The notes beneath the pieces are model-generated. The model did no database searches. It was not told the origin of the DNA and saw nothing but the letters and a program-made list of their open reading frames with translations. Shown piece after piece: positions 11,353-23,944 of a DNA stretch of 64,000 bases (the stretch's first letter is position 1; every line of letters begins with the position of its first letter). The position numbers were made by a program, and so were the translations under genes. The DNA is from Chanos chanos (lineage: Eukaryota > Chordata > Actinopteri > Gonorynchiformes > Chanidae): contig NC_044498.1 in NCBI RefSeq assembly GCF_902362185.1, positions 2,828,000 to 2,891,999 on the forward strand. The letters run 5' to 3'.

Positions 11353-13378
11353 TGTGTGTGCCCTAGTCCTTTTTTTTTTTTTTTAGCTTACGCCCATTTT
11401 ACAACTGTGTGTCCTTTAATAATAAACACGCCAACTTCCTGCTTCCTTCTGTGAATTCTCTGTTATCTTCATAACTGATGGAAGACAATGCAAACAAATT
11501 AAAATATAACCACATGAAATACCAGTGTCTGACTCATCATCTTTACTGTCCTCATCACGTTAATGTTTGCCTACATAAACCAGTTAGCTGTTTATCATGT
11601 CTTTGCTTTAAAAAAACATATACATATACTGACATAAAGAAAATGTAAAAATTGTGCAGACCAATGTACTGACATAAAGTAAATGTAAAATCATCACAAA
11701 CTAATATTGCATTTATATCATTTTCAATAAGAAAAAATGTTCACTTCAAAAGGAATTTCAGATGAAAAATAGGTTCAGCCCTCGGGTTAGTCATTTTAGT
11801 AATCTGTCTAGCTTTCCTGATACTCTTCTCACTCTGGAGACCTCTGGTATTTTTATTTTATTTATTTTGTTTGTTTTTTTAATCCATTGACACATCTGAG
11901 GGCTTCATTAATGTCAATAATCAGAGAATAAATGTAATAATATTTAAACACACACACACAATATTAAAATCCTAACCTTCAAAACCTGTCTAAAACCTGG
12001 AATCTGCCCATATGATATATGTATCATTCCAGGATACGGAGTGTTGCCATGGCTTCACTATCTCAGCACTTATTTCTCAAAATAGATAAGAAAATATTGT
12101 AGAAGCATTGTTATGGTAACAGAATATGAAGCTTAGACACTGACCAAACGAGAGTACCAAACATGTACAGTCATAGGAAGGTTCAGAGTACCGCAATATA
12201 GCTTTACACATTGCTGACCATGACACAAATTAGATAAGTAAATTACATGAGTTAGATAAGAGATTAGATAAGATCACACTGATTCCTTCTCAGCACAAAC
12301 ACAATACTGTTAAGAGGTGTGTAGACCCTGACAATATAATGTAACACAACGCAATGTAAAAATGATAAGACATTCTAACCGGAATTCAAATTTGAAATCC
12401 TAGTGGCACTGTCAAGTTACAAGTTATCGCTGTTTAGTAATAAGTTCCACGCTGACAGTGTCTCTCTCCTGTATTGTTATAAACAGAGGAATGCAATTGG
12501 GGAAAAAACAGGAGACAGGACACGTCGGGTTCTAATATCCACGGAACAACTTATCGGCCGTAAATAGAAATGATAAAAGTCCCTTCCGGCCTTGAGCCAA
12601 GACCAAACCACGGCACCGATCACCTTTTATGGTTCACAGGAGCGTTTAGGATCTCAAATAACCGGTGTCACATAAGCTCGATTAGGCTACTCTCTCCTAA
12701 TAATTATTTATGAAATTCTCAGGCAAAACAATCATGAGCCTTTTTAAAATCCGCGTACCATGTGCTGTTCACAAAACTCAATTGTTCAAAACAAAATAAT
12801 CCACAAATCCTAACAGAATACGCGATCTTATTTGTTTAAAACATTACCGATGTGTTTGCTCCAAAGTTCAGGATTACGATGAGTTAAGCGAACGCCGCGT
12901 CTTGTAGCGTTTTGTTAAGTTCTGTATCATGGCCCACAACACGTGAATGCATTACAATAATATTAATAATATTAAAGACAAATCCGGAGGCTAGTTTCTG
13001 ACGCAAGAAACTGAAAAGACAATACAATGCACATCTTCCCTCTATCTCAACTTTTGTATTTTAGTATAGACGTCTCTCTCATTGTTTTTCTCCTCTTTCC
13101 TCATTGCAAATAGGACGTTTCTGTCATTGCTATCTCTGAGCGGCTATTTGAAATGAGCAGGTGAGTGATGATTCCGGGCACCAGAGCCCGGGATGCTTTT
13201 TAACATCTCATTTTTTGTGTGTAACCGTTTGAGAGCAGTTTTGCACGCAGCAACTAAGAGATTTCGAATCTATGAGAATCAGCGGTGTTCCCGCTCGTAA
13301 CCTGAGAGAGGCGACATTTACCAGCTATTGCGACAGAAGCCTGGACGCGAGATCTCGTGCCTACCGCGGCGTCCACCA

Positions 13379-13388
13379 CTATATAAAG
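13379..13388 (+). promoter_or_regulatory. TATA-box core promoter candidate
   Basis: CTATATAAAG follows about 200 bp of GC-richer sequence with several CpGs. That is the usual arrangement for a core promoter firing to the right at about 13410. The nearest gene on this strand is ttll2, whose ATG is 1.3 kb downstream, so a spliced 5' untranslated exon would be needed. This is inference from motif and position only. Confidence 0.3.
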
Positions 13389-13513
13389 ACTCTGACATGC
13401 CGCAGCTACGTGTGACATTTGAGTTCATGTAAATTGTGGGTTAGATTTTTTTAAGATAAACACACGAGTGAAGAAAAGCCAAGAAGGCTGTGGCTCGGGT
13501 TGGAGTGTGTGTG

Positions 13514-13545
<32 letters not shown>

Positions 13546-13860
13546 CGCGCGCGTGCGTGTGTGTTTTATTTTTTCTCTTTTTTTTCTGAAGGCCCAGTAA
13601 AACTCTAAATGCTCCATTACATTTTGTTGATTTGGATTAAGCTTACGCGGTGGGAGGGCTTTCCAAAAACGAATAATGCCTCAAATTCTATCACAGCCCA
13701 AATCAAAGTAAAGTAAAAAGTGAAAGCTTCGTAATACCTGACAACGAGTAACAAAACAAATGCAGCGAAACTGATGGAACAATACCCCAACTATCAGCCG
13801 ACTTTCAAAGGGACACGTAAAACGTCCCACCTGTCCGGAGAGAACATTAGAACCCACTGG

Positions 13861-13873
13861 GTTTCCTAGCAAC
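13861..13873. promoter_or_regulatory. RFX X-box-like motif upstream of ttll2
   Basis: GTTTCCTAGCAAC matches the RFX X-box consensus (GTNRCC, spacer, RGYAAC) except for one position in the left half-site; the right half-site is complete. RFX factors drive cilium and sperm-tail genes, which would suit a tubulin glutamylase about 830 bp downstream. Confidence 0.3.
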
Positions 13874-14529
13874 GACAGGATGACAGGAGTCGGGATACTA
13901 GGTTAGACCAGTCAAACCTGAAACTGGAAGAAACAGAAGCACCAATGGTTACAACAAAGACCCTTTAGACTCGGTGAGTACGAAAAACATACAAATAACG
14001 TTTTTAAACCGGTCCAGTGATGTGCGTTACGCCGTGATGTAACGCATCTCTAAACTCTGAGATACTGGTCATTTGGTCGTATAAGTTCAGTACGGTTAGT
14101 GTAGGTCTGGTAAGGCTGTTTATGAAAATAGTGGGCCGAAACCGTGCACGGTAAAAAGGATTTCGCAGTTTCACAATTTTTTCCCCATCCATCTATCATT
14201 AGTCACTTGTCATTTCTGCAATTTTTAGCCGTAGCCTACATCTGCTGGATACGCCTCGGGCCATAAAATATCGCTGAGACAGATAACTTGTTTCACCTCT
14301 TTTTATCTTCGTAGATAATACCTATGTACTGATGACTACGTTGTGTGTATCCAGTTAGGCTACTACAGAGGTTCAGCATAGCCCACACGACACGACATCG
14401 TCACTCAATCTCACCGAAAAGTTGAGCAAGAGTAGAGCAAAGCGGAGAATTCTCATAAATATCCGAAATAATCTAATCTCTACCCGATTTTACAATCTCT
14501 GGGCTTATTATTTTATTGTCAAAACACTG

Positions 14530-14580
<51 letters not shown>
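14530..14580 (+). repeat. (TTA)n microsatellite
   Basis: About 17 tandem TTA units lie roughly 110 bp before the ttll2 start codon. Imperfect TTG/TTA repeats follow to about 14640. Confidence 0.9.
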
Positions 14581-14581
<1 letters not shown>

Positions 14582-14691
14582 ATCATTGTTGTTGTTCTTA
14601 TTATTATTGCTATTATTGTTGTTAATTTATTCATTAATTTCTTTCTTCTTTTTTTTTCTTAAAAAAGCTAAAAGGTCAGTGGGCCTTGGCC

Positions 14692-16494
14692 ATGGCCATG
14701 GGGGTGAGTGGAGCCATGCCCCTGGTATTCCGGCTTCACGAGGGCACTCCGGACGTGGTTCGGGAGGTGCTGCTGGAGCGGGGTTGGGAGGAGTACAACG
14801 CACAGGAGCAGGAGGAGGGAGACTGGAACCTGTATTGGCGTGCCTCCTCTTTTAGTACCTCAGACTACGCGAACATACTACCTTGGCAGAGACTAAACCA
14901 CCACCCAAAGACCGACGGGATTACCCGAAAGGACTGCCTGGCGCGGAATATCAGACGGATGAGAGGAGCGTTCGGCCCCGCCCTGTACGACTTCAGCCCC
15001 ACTGCCTTTATCCTCCCAAACGAGTACATTCGATTTCTGGAAGAGTACACAAAGAACCGTGTGGCAAACAGAGGGAGGTCTGACTATTGGATCTGCAAGC
15101 CAGTGGACCTGTCAAGAGGGAGGGGCATCTTTATTTTCGATGACATCAAAGACTTGGCGTACGACTCCTCCGTAATTGTGCAGAAGTACGTCAGTAATCC
15201 TTTTCTTATCTCGGGCTACAAATTTGACCTGCGGATCTACGTTTGCGTCAAGAGTTTTCACCCTCTTCAGATCTACATGCACCAAGAGGGCTTAGTACGC
15301 TTTGCCACGGAGAAGTACAACCTGACGTCCTTAAATAACCTCTACTCCCACCTGACCAACACCAGCATCAACAAGTTTGGACCCTTCTACGCTACAGAGA
15401 AAGAACGGGTGGGCCAGGGATGCAAATGGACCATGAGTAAATTCCGTTGCTTTCTCCACAGTCAGGGCATCAACGAACCTTTCCTTTGGCAAAGGATCAA
15501 TAGCATTGTCACGCTCACTCTGCTCACGATTGCCCCATCCATCCCAACTCAGGTCAACTGCCTAGAGCTGTTTGGATTCGACATCCTCATCGATGCCAAC
15601 TTTAAGCCCTGGTTGTTAGAGGTGAACTGCAGTCCTGCTTTGTCTCTGGACTGCCCAGCTGACATCAAAGTCAAAAAGGGACTAATCAATGACGTCATTG
15701 ATTTGATGAACTACAGGACAATTGACAGCCTGCGCTACAGAGGATACCTAAAACAGAAACACTGTTATTTAGGCAGTTGGACAGGGTTACCAAAAAGCCT
15801 TCCGGTCAGGCTGCAATCGAAGTCTACGTATGAAGTCCACTCATACCCGAGTGGTAACAATCATTTAAACAATGCTGATAATACTGGACGCCTGTCTGTG
15901 GAGATCAGTCGGCTGTGCTTGTCAGGAAACTGTGCAAGCGATACCACAAGCTGTGCTTTCAATTCAAAACGTTTGAAGTCGAAGACAGCAGCTGTCATCA
16001 GAAACAAAAGGGCACGTCCTTCAGTTGGCCGAGCCGCAGAGCCTTCACAACGGTCTGAGGTTACCGCCGTGGAGTTAGAGTCAGATGACAACGAACGAGT
16101 AACGCGGAATCACCGCGGGCCAACGTTCAGGCACTCGGCGCTGAATGCTCGCAGGTTACCGCCCATTCACCTTCACAAACACAAACCTCTAACCTTCCAG
16201 TGGTGTCGGAGAAGCCAAGACAAGACCAGACCAGCTTTTCGTGTGGGAGATTTCATTCTGACCTTCCCTTTCAACGAGGTGACATGGAAAGCCTCTTGGG
16301 ATGAACTCGACGTCAAGACCGTTGTGCAAGAGATTCACAAACTCAACGTCTGGGTGGCTTCCTCCAGCCACCACAGGGAAGGGAAGAGGACAGGGGACTG
16401 TCAGATAAACGGTGCTGTAAAAGACCAGTTTGGGTCACTGTTCTGGGGGCCCAGAAATCCACCTCTTCTCAGTGAATGCTGTTTCTCGGGTTAA
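14692..16494 (+). CDS. ttll2: Tubulin tyrosine ligase-like protein 2 (probable tubulin polyglutamylase)
   Basis: An uninterrupted 600-codon frame with one coding exon, as in human TTLL2 (about 592 aa). The TTL/ATP-grasp domain spans about residues 10-340. Motifs are DWNLYWR (about 45-51), the ATP-binding KPVDLSRGRG (136-145), VIVQKYVSNPFLISGYKFDL (about 161-180), HLTNTSIN (220-227) and the metal/ATP site ELFGFDILID with LEVNCSPAL near its end (about 292-317). A C-terminal block, GDFILTFPFNE (about 528-538), matches a conserved TTLL2 tail. The family adds glutamate to tubulin tails on axonemal microtubules, and TTLL2 is testis-enriched in mammals. Two ATGs lie 6 bp apart in GCCATGGCCATGG. I chose the first. 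Pyrimidine-rich sequence ending in AG just upstream could be a splice acceptor for a non-coding 5' exon. Confidence 0.95.
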   Translation: MAMGVSGAMPLVFRLHEGTPDVVREVLLERGWEEYNAQEQEEGDWNLYWRASSFSTSDYANILPWQRLNHHPKTDGITRKDCLARNIRRMRGAFGPALYDFSPTAFILPNEYIRFLEEYTKNRVANRGRSDYWICKPVDLSRGRGIFIFDDIKDLAYDSSVIVQKYVSNPFLISGYKFDLRIYVCVKSFHPLQIYMHQEGLVRFATEKYNLTSLNNLYSHLTNTSINKFGPFYATEKERVGQGCKWTMSKFRCFLHSQGINEPFLWQRINSIVTLTLLTIAPSIPTQVNCLELFGFDILIDANFKPWLLEVNCSPALSLDCPADIKVKKGLINDVIDLMNYRTIDSLRYRGYLKQKHCYLGSWTGLPKSLPVRLQSKSTYEVHSYPSGNNHLNNADNTGRLSVEISRLCLSGNCASDTTSCAFNSKRLKSKTAAVIRNKRARPSVGRAAEPSQRSEVTAVELESDDNERVTRNHRGPTFRHSALNARRLPPIHLHKHKPLTFQWCRRSQDKTRPAFRVGDFILTFPFNEVTWKASWDELDVKTVVQEIHKLNVWVASSSHHREGKRTGDCQINGAVKDQFGSLFWGPRNPPLLSECCFSG

Positions 16495-16729
16495 ACGTGG
16501 GTCAGAGCATATTTCAGTATAAATGAAGTCGCTAAGGAAGCCTGACATCGGGTGCATCTCTATGAAACGCCTCTTACAGGGCAAGACTGTGGAGACAGAC
16601 GGCGTGAAACCAGATAGTCCTGAGGTCGTAGGACATGTCAATAGGTCAGTGGGTTACTAGTCTTTACCTGCCTGCTCTGTGGGTCATATTTCTGAGGTGA
16701 GGAGTATGTCATGAACTCATGAATAATGC

Positions 16730-16735
16730 TTTATT
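16730..16735 (-). terminator. tcp10: Candidate poly(A) signal of tcp10
   Basis: TTTATT on the + strand reads AATAAA on the minus strand. It lies about 535 bp beyond the tcp10 stop and is the first canonical hexamer I saw in that direction. If used, the tcp10 transcript overlaps the ttll2 3' end. Confidence 0.35.
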
Positions 16736-17046
16736 CTGTGCAACATAAGATTCTCAGAGATGCCACACATGGAAAGAGTGGGCAGGGTTAATTCTTTCAT
16801 ATACAACTGATTGTTTTCTAAAACAAACAAAAAAAACAAAAACAAAACAGAGGACAAGAGGATCTACATGTCAAAGCTGCTTTTTGTGAAGATGTGAAAA
16901 TATGAAAATACTTTCAGATTTTTTTTAATCTAATATTGCTTAAAAATGCATACATAATTTGAAGAGCACATTAACAATCTTGATTATCATGGGTTTTTTT
17001 TTTTATAGAGTCTTTGACTACTCGTACAAAAAAAACATACATATAA

Positions 17047-17052
17047 AATAAA
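17047..17052 (+). terminator. ttll2: Candidate poly(A) signal of ttll2
   Basis: AATAAA occurs about 550 bp after the ttll2 stop codon. Another is at about 17108-17113. Confidence 0.4.
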
Positions 17053-17154
17053 ACTAGCCCATTTGCCATCAGCTTGTTTCAACCTTCATAAACACACATT
17101 TTAGACAAATAAATAGCATTAAATAGTTGAAGCTACCTACTACACAGATCAAGA

Positions 17155-17156
<2 letters not shown>

Positions 17157-17224
<68 letters not shown>
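17157..17224. repeat. (AT)n microsatellite
   Basis: About 33 AT dinucleotides, about 45 bp beyond the tcp10 stop codon in the shared 3' region. It is self-complementary and length-unstable by nature. Confidence 0.95.
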
Positions 17225-17226
<2 letters not shown>

Positions 17227-17268
17227 TTAATAAAACACCCCATTATAAACCCTATAATATCACACTTG

Positions 17269-20200
17269 TTATTTTTTGTCCAAGATGACAATGCCTTCAT
17301 TGTTCTTTATGCGCACTCGTCCAGAGGAATACTTGGTCTCTTGTCTCCCGTTTGAATAAACGGTTTTCACCGTTCCGTCCGGGTAGATCCTCCTCCTGTA
17401 CTGAGAATTGTGGATCTCCCGTTGTCCGTTGGTGAACTCCACAGTCTTTTCCCCATTTCTACACAAGCAGTACCATCAACAATTAGGTGTAAGACACTTT
17501 ACAAAGACAGATCCTGTTAAACTGCATTAAACGACATAAAAACCTCTTACGCCGATAGCTTAACCACAGTTCCATCAGGAAAGACACTCTCCTCATGACC
17601 GTCAGGGTATAGGCTTTTGACAGTGCCGTCAGGGAAAAATATTTCTCTCAGGCCACTGAGGTGATGTTTTTCTGAAATGGAAACACAGGGGACGAGGGTT
17701 TGAGAGTGTCTAAGTGTTGGAGCTGAAGAACAAAACAAAACATGAAACTGTGGTGTCCTCATATAGGTACCTTTCTGTTTGTTTGGAAATTCAAGGATGT
17801 CGACACCAGACGGATAAGTGGTGTGAGTTGTCTGTGCATCACTATAGTAATAGACCTATCACAACAAACAAGAAAAGAAACAAACGAAAACTCAGAGCCA
17901 TAAATCAGTTTTACATAAAAAACCAAGTTAGATGAGTGAATGTGTCTCTTGAACCAACAATCCTCTGGTAAACTTCATGTGTCAATGTTGTATCACTCTC
18001 ACACACATCATATTGACTCCGAATAATTAACTGCGTAAATCTATCATTTTAATTTACCAATTCATCCCACTAGACCACAGTAGTACCTTTAAAAGTCACA
18101 TTTGTAATTCTGATGTTCTTAGTTTTAAATGGAAATTACACATTAGTTTCTAGCTTAGTGTATTAACTGTGATGATGGGCTGCTGTGAATGGTGTGAAGA
18201 TATAAAAAAAAAAAGAAAGAAAATAAATGAAAATCATTTTAAAAATGACAAACTGCAGAGGCTTTTTCTGTTTTGCTGGTTGCTGGATCAATTGTCTAGT
18301 ATTCACGTTGTTTATGAAAAGTGTTAGTTATTTGCCGTGAAAGTGAAATTTATGGTGGAGGCACATGACCTCACACACACTCCTTATTTCTTAAGAAAAA
18401 TTAGTTGTTCGTTACGACTTACGAAAGAAGTATGAGTAGTGTAAACCCTTAACTTTAATTTCAGAGAAAGTACTGTTGAGTTTCGCCATGACAGTCTACA
18501 CGTACCAGCGTGCCATCAGCCAATATGCGTTTGACGTCTCCATTAAAAAAAGTGATCTTGACAGATTTCTGGTCGGCGCCGATCTCTTTTCTGGTCCCGT
18601 TGCGGAATATGACGACGCGGGATCCATTCGACAGGAGTCTCTCCGTCTGCTTGACAGACAACGTTAAAAGATAAGGATAGTTCTGAGAAAACACAGTCGA
18701 GAGAGGACACGTAGTGGAAGATTTCCTTACCTTACCATCTGGATAGCAAATTTCCTCCCTAACTTCAGCTTTTACGCTTCTGGGACTTTGGTCACATGCT
18801 CCTGTGACCAGATTTACTCCTCTCCCCTAGAGAACAATAAAATTATTTTTGAGTTTTCCAGAGAAAAGTCATCTTAAAAACAAACTCCAAAAACTAAAAA
18901 CATTGTATATGTGTTAATCAATACCACAAAACCATTAACGGATAAGACATGTATTATGCACACTGTGCTCCTCACAGCTAAATAAATGATTCATACGTGA
19001 CTATATTTGTATTACGAGATAAAAAGCCGTCTTATTTAGATGCTTTTATGACAACAGGGAAAAAACCCAACGTGTGGTCATCGCTGTCCAAACTAATCTT
19101 TCTGAACTCAAGTCTGGAGGGTGGATTCCTGTATTCAGGTTTGGAGGATTCATGGGAAAATGTGTCAAAATGTAACGTTTGAACGTGCTCCGCGCAGGCT
19201 CGTAGGCTCTGGTGAAGTTAACCTCTGTGACTGGTGAACTGGGAGCAGTGGGACATGCTGGAGTCTGTCTCCCGATGGGTGTGGAACTGCAGCTCCGGTT
19301 GAGTCTAACCTGCCTGTCCTCAGGGCTTTCCGAGCACTGAATGCAACGGGAAAACAGAGAAGTCTCACAGCCGACCTGGTTCAGTTCCAACACGTTCTCT
19401 AATTTACCCTCAAAATCTGCGCTTTATTTTCACTGGGCCAAGTCGAATTTATCTGGGCAAAAACCGACACGTAATACATAAGACAAATAAAATCACATAT
19501 TCAGTTAATTCTGCTTAAGTTGTTGTTGTCGTTGTTGTTTGAGCTACTGTGTTCTCGTTCTAAGTGTGAAGCCAAGTTTTTAATGACTTTACCCATATCC
19601 TTTGTCCACAGTCACTATGTGAATTTACATCAAAACCCTCAGGGCTGTATGGAGGGTGTCTAAATCGTGCTAACGCACACGATGAGATCTTTCCTTCTGA
19701 AAAATATAAGGGCAGAAAAACAAGTCAAGACCTTGCAATTTAATCAGGTAAACCTATCCACCTACAGAGTGGACAATGAACCAGAAAACAGGAGATGAAT
19801 ATTTATGTGTGTTGGTGTTATGAAACAGCTGCCCTTCACCATGTGACGCCCACAGAAGCGACGCATACATACTCATCAAATGGCCTGGAAGTTCTCTCTT
19901 TGTCTGAGTTCTGGAGCGAACGTTTCCATGTGCCTGGTGATAATAAACACATGTTTTTGAGTGTCACACGGAGGGGACAGCGCTTCAGTTGAAATTCAGA
20001 GGAAGTGTTAAACATGACGCAGGCAGCTCAAACTTGATATAAAAGAGATACCACAAACTATTACTAGCACTTAGTGGTAAGGTTCTATATTTAATCAGGA
20101 CATGTTAATAGTTCTACTCAAAATGAAAGAGCTTCATGTCTGTTGAGTGAGTGGAGCATATGATAAATAAACAATATTCTCAGACTAAACTGTAGTTATA

Positions 20201-23200
20201 AGGTTTTTTTATGGTGATAACATTAATCCCCCCCCATGTAATACTGAAAGGATCCTCAGTAAGAAAATAAACCAAACAATTAAATTGTAAAAATCATGGT
20301 TTTAACACTTAGTTTGTATGAAATGACTGTAGGTGCATTTGTTACACTGCCATGAATTAATAATTAAGAGCGGAGGCCACTACCTGACACCAGGTTTTGT
20401 GAACGGATATAAATTATTCCTGGAGTGCTTAAAGATCACTTCAGAGTACATTTTACACCTGAACAAGTCCATTACCAGCTAATTTTGTCTCTGTAAGATG
20501 GATAATTGCTGACAAATATGTAACTGGACCAGAGGTAAACCCCCTTTTTGCTACATGACACAAATACGTAAAAATAAATAAATAAATTAACATGCATGAA
20601 TGCGTAACTGTGGAGTAAAATTTGAACGATATTCAATCACTCCAAGGCTATTGTTTAAAAAAGAATGTCTGGGTTTTTTTCGGTTTTCTTTTTGAACTAT
20701 CATCATTTTGAGTCCAATACTGACAATGTCCTCTTCCTGTGGTCCTGGCCTCCGGTGCACGGGGGGTTTTCTGAACGCTGGCGTGGGAGGTCTCGCTCGC
20801 AGAGCAAGGAACGTGTCATCAGCAGTCCTCTGGCCGTCTTCCCGCTGCCGTGAAAAAAAGAGTTTATTTACAGAGGAGCCAAAACGGGCACCTCTTTTAT
20901 CTATGACAGGCAGGATGTGTGTTTGAAGAAATTCAGTGGCTGTCTGACTTCCTGAGACGGCTGTTTAAACTTTTAAAGACGCAACGCCCTGTAACAGCAT
21001 CAGTCACTCACCCGAATAATCAAGCTTCTTCAGCCATGGCCTCTTTACTGTTAACCTCTAAACAGTTAACCACTGATCTTGTCTAAAATGCGTCGGAGTA
21101 GGAAGAAGTCACCGAAAAGAACAAAATACCACAGTGGTGCACACACACACCGGAACAGTGCCCACTCTAAATATCCAAACCTAAAAAAAAAAAAAAAAAA
21201 ACACATTCGGGTACAAAGAGTCTTATACTGAAGGGTGAGAACAGAGCATGTGGAACAATCGGTGGCAAATCACTCCAGTGCTGCAGTCCATCCAAACCCA
21301 TTCTACAATGGTTCTCACGTTCTGTGTGACTCACCTGTTCACTGTAGTTATCTTGCTCTCTGTTCCCCGTTGTGGCTCACACCACTTTCACTTTACATAT
21401 GTGTTGATTTATTGAGCTCAGGGGTTTGCATTGTTCCAGTGTTCCCATAACCTTAAACTGCAGCGGGTGGGAAGCAATGGTCACTGGTCTTGGTGTTTAA
21501 TTTGCCAGTAAAAGAAAAGTCTATGTGAACTTTGTTAACCTAACGACATGTGAGACTTAACACAAGGGGCCTCAGAGAAAAACACTTTACCTCAGCGCAT
21601 GGTAATGATAACGGTAAACTATCCGTCCGATCCTCCGTCAGTCCACTGTCTTGGATTTTTGTATGTATTTCTGCCCAAGCGTAGCACGCTTTTATTAAGG
21701 TTCGGCTGACTTTACAGCACTTATGGCACTGCGATTCCAAAACCACGATCTAAAGTCCTACTCTTTCCATCTTCAGCACTATCTGCTGTGACCCAGTCCG
21801 TGGACTCCCTCTGGATCACTATAGGTCTGTGCTTTTTGGCTCGGCATTTGTCAACCGGCGTAACGGCAGACGGGTTCATCTAACCCTCCCATGCTTCTAC
21901 TGACAAGCACAATTACAGTAGGCCCCACTGACAGGGAATGTGCCCTGCGTCGATTACACGCCAATGATCAATGATCGCCGCATTCAGTGCTTGATATGAA
22001 ACAGGGTGTTCGGTTTTGACTAAATATCCTTATTGAGTTCACTAGAATCTTAAGTTATTTGTAAACACAGAAATATGAGAGGCCTTCCCGTAACAGGATT
22101 TCGTCATTTTGGCCCTAGTTTAAGAATTTTTCTCCGAAATACAAATGCCAAAAATAAATTTACTTTCGTAATTCAAAACTGGTTACTGGGTGTTGTCAGA
22201 CTTATTACTCAATCTCATGTCCTAATTATTCTGGCTTTTTCCATTGAAGAGGTATCTGAGATAAACCACATGCTGGACATTGAATTTATTTAGTGATTCC
22301 AGTGTAATCAAAGTGTTTGTTTCTACTGCAATCTTTTTTTTCTTTCAAAACATGAAGTTTTCCTGAGTTTTTTTTTTTTTTAAAGCGTAATGCTATAGAT
22401 GTTGTGTTTCACTGTAACATATAGCGCTATGTCATAAAAAACAACTGCCGCCTTTCATCTTTATGATCTCTTAACTATATGAATCATTTAAGAACAGTCT
22501 GAGACGCTGGGTGTATGACTCATGGGTACAAACATATTTTAAACTACCTATATCAACTAACACACTCAAATACACTCAGAGAAACACTTAAACACACTCA
22601 GAGAAACACTAACATACTCAGAGAAACATTCAAACACACTCAGAGAAACACTCAAACACACTCAGAGAAACACTAACATACTCAGACAAACATTCAGACA
22701 CACTCAGAGAAACACTTAAACACACTCAGAGAAACACTAACATACTCAGAGAAACATTCAAACGCACTCAGACAAACACTCAAGCACACTCAGAGAAACA
22801 CTTAAACACACTCAGAGAAACACTAACATACTCAGAGAAACATTCAAACGCACTCAGACAAACACTCAAGCACACTCAGAGAAACACTTAAACACACTCA
22901 GAGAAACACTAACATACTCAGACAAACACTCAAGCACACTCAGAGAAACACTCTAACATACTCAGACAAACACTCAAGCACACTCAGAGAAACACTTAAA
23001 CACACTCAGAGAAACACTCAAGCACACTCAGAGGAACATTCAAACACACTCAGAGAAACACTTAAACACACTCAGAGAAACACTAACATACTCAGACAAA
23101 CACTCAAGCACACTCAGAGAAACCCTAACATACTCAGAGGAACATTCAAACACACTCAGAGAAACCCTAACATACTCAGAGGAACATTCAAACACACTCA

Positions 23201-23682
23201 GAGAAACACTTAAACACACTCAGAGAAACACTAACATACTCAGACAAACACTCAAGCACACTCAGAGAAACACTCTAACATACTCAGACAAACACTCAAG
23301 CACACTCAGAGAAACACTTAAACACACTCAGAGAAACACTCTAACATACTCAGAGGAACATTCAAACACACTCAGAGAAACACTTAAACACACTCAGAGA
23401 AACACTAACATACTCAGACAAACACTCAAGCACACTCAGAGAAACGCTCAAGCACACTCAGAGAAACACTCTAACATACTCAGACAAACATTCAAACACA
23501 GAGAAACAGTCTAACATACTCAGAGAAACACTCAAGAGAGAATGCTGTTGAACTGTAGAGTAAAAAATTCTGCCCAAACATCAAATGGAAATCACTCTCA
23601 CTCTCTCTCTCTCTCTCTGTCTCACTCTCTCTGCTCTGGCTCTCTCTCTCTCTCTCTCTCTGTCTCACTCTCTCTGCTCTGG

Positions 23683-23716
<34 letters not shown>

Positions 23717-23857
23717 GTCTGGCTATCTCTCCATCTCTCTCTCTCTGTCTCACTCTCTCTCTCTGTCTCTCTCTCTTTCTCTCTCTATCTGGCTATCTCT
23801 CCATCTCTCTCTCTCTCTCTCTGTGTCTCACTCTCTGTGCTCTGGCTCTCTGGCTAT

Positions 23858-23944
<87 letters not shown>

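Larger units (their letters stand above)
11054..14691. other. Intergenic region between unc93a and ttll2
   Basis: It begins with the unc93a 3' untranslated region. No coding gene is recognised. From about 12480 to 13440 the sequence is richer in CpG than its surroundings and ends in a TATA-type promoter candidate. A GT microsatellite lies at about 13500-13562, and an X-box-like site at 13861. The stretch from 14000 to 14500 shows nothing identifiable. Confidence 0.5.
16495..17268. other. Overlap zone of the ttll2 and tcp10 3' regions
   Basis: The stop codons of the convergent genes ttll2 (+) and tcp10 (-) are 774 bp apart. No other gene lies between them. Candidate poly(A) signals interleave: + strand at 17047, - strand at 16730. 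A long (AT)n run occupies 17157-17224. Confidence 0.6.

Noticed and set aside
14586-14855. 89-codon frame overlapping the ttll2 start
   Set aside because: It is an out-of-frame reading through the TTA repeat and the GC-rich start of ttll2.
19046-19393. Whole 115-codon minus-strand frame as an exon
   Set aside because: Only 19223-19336 has a proper acceptor, donor and phase. The rest runs into intron sequence.
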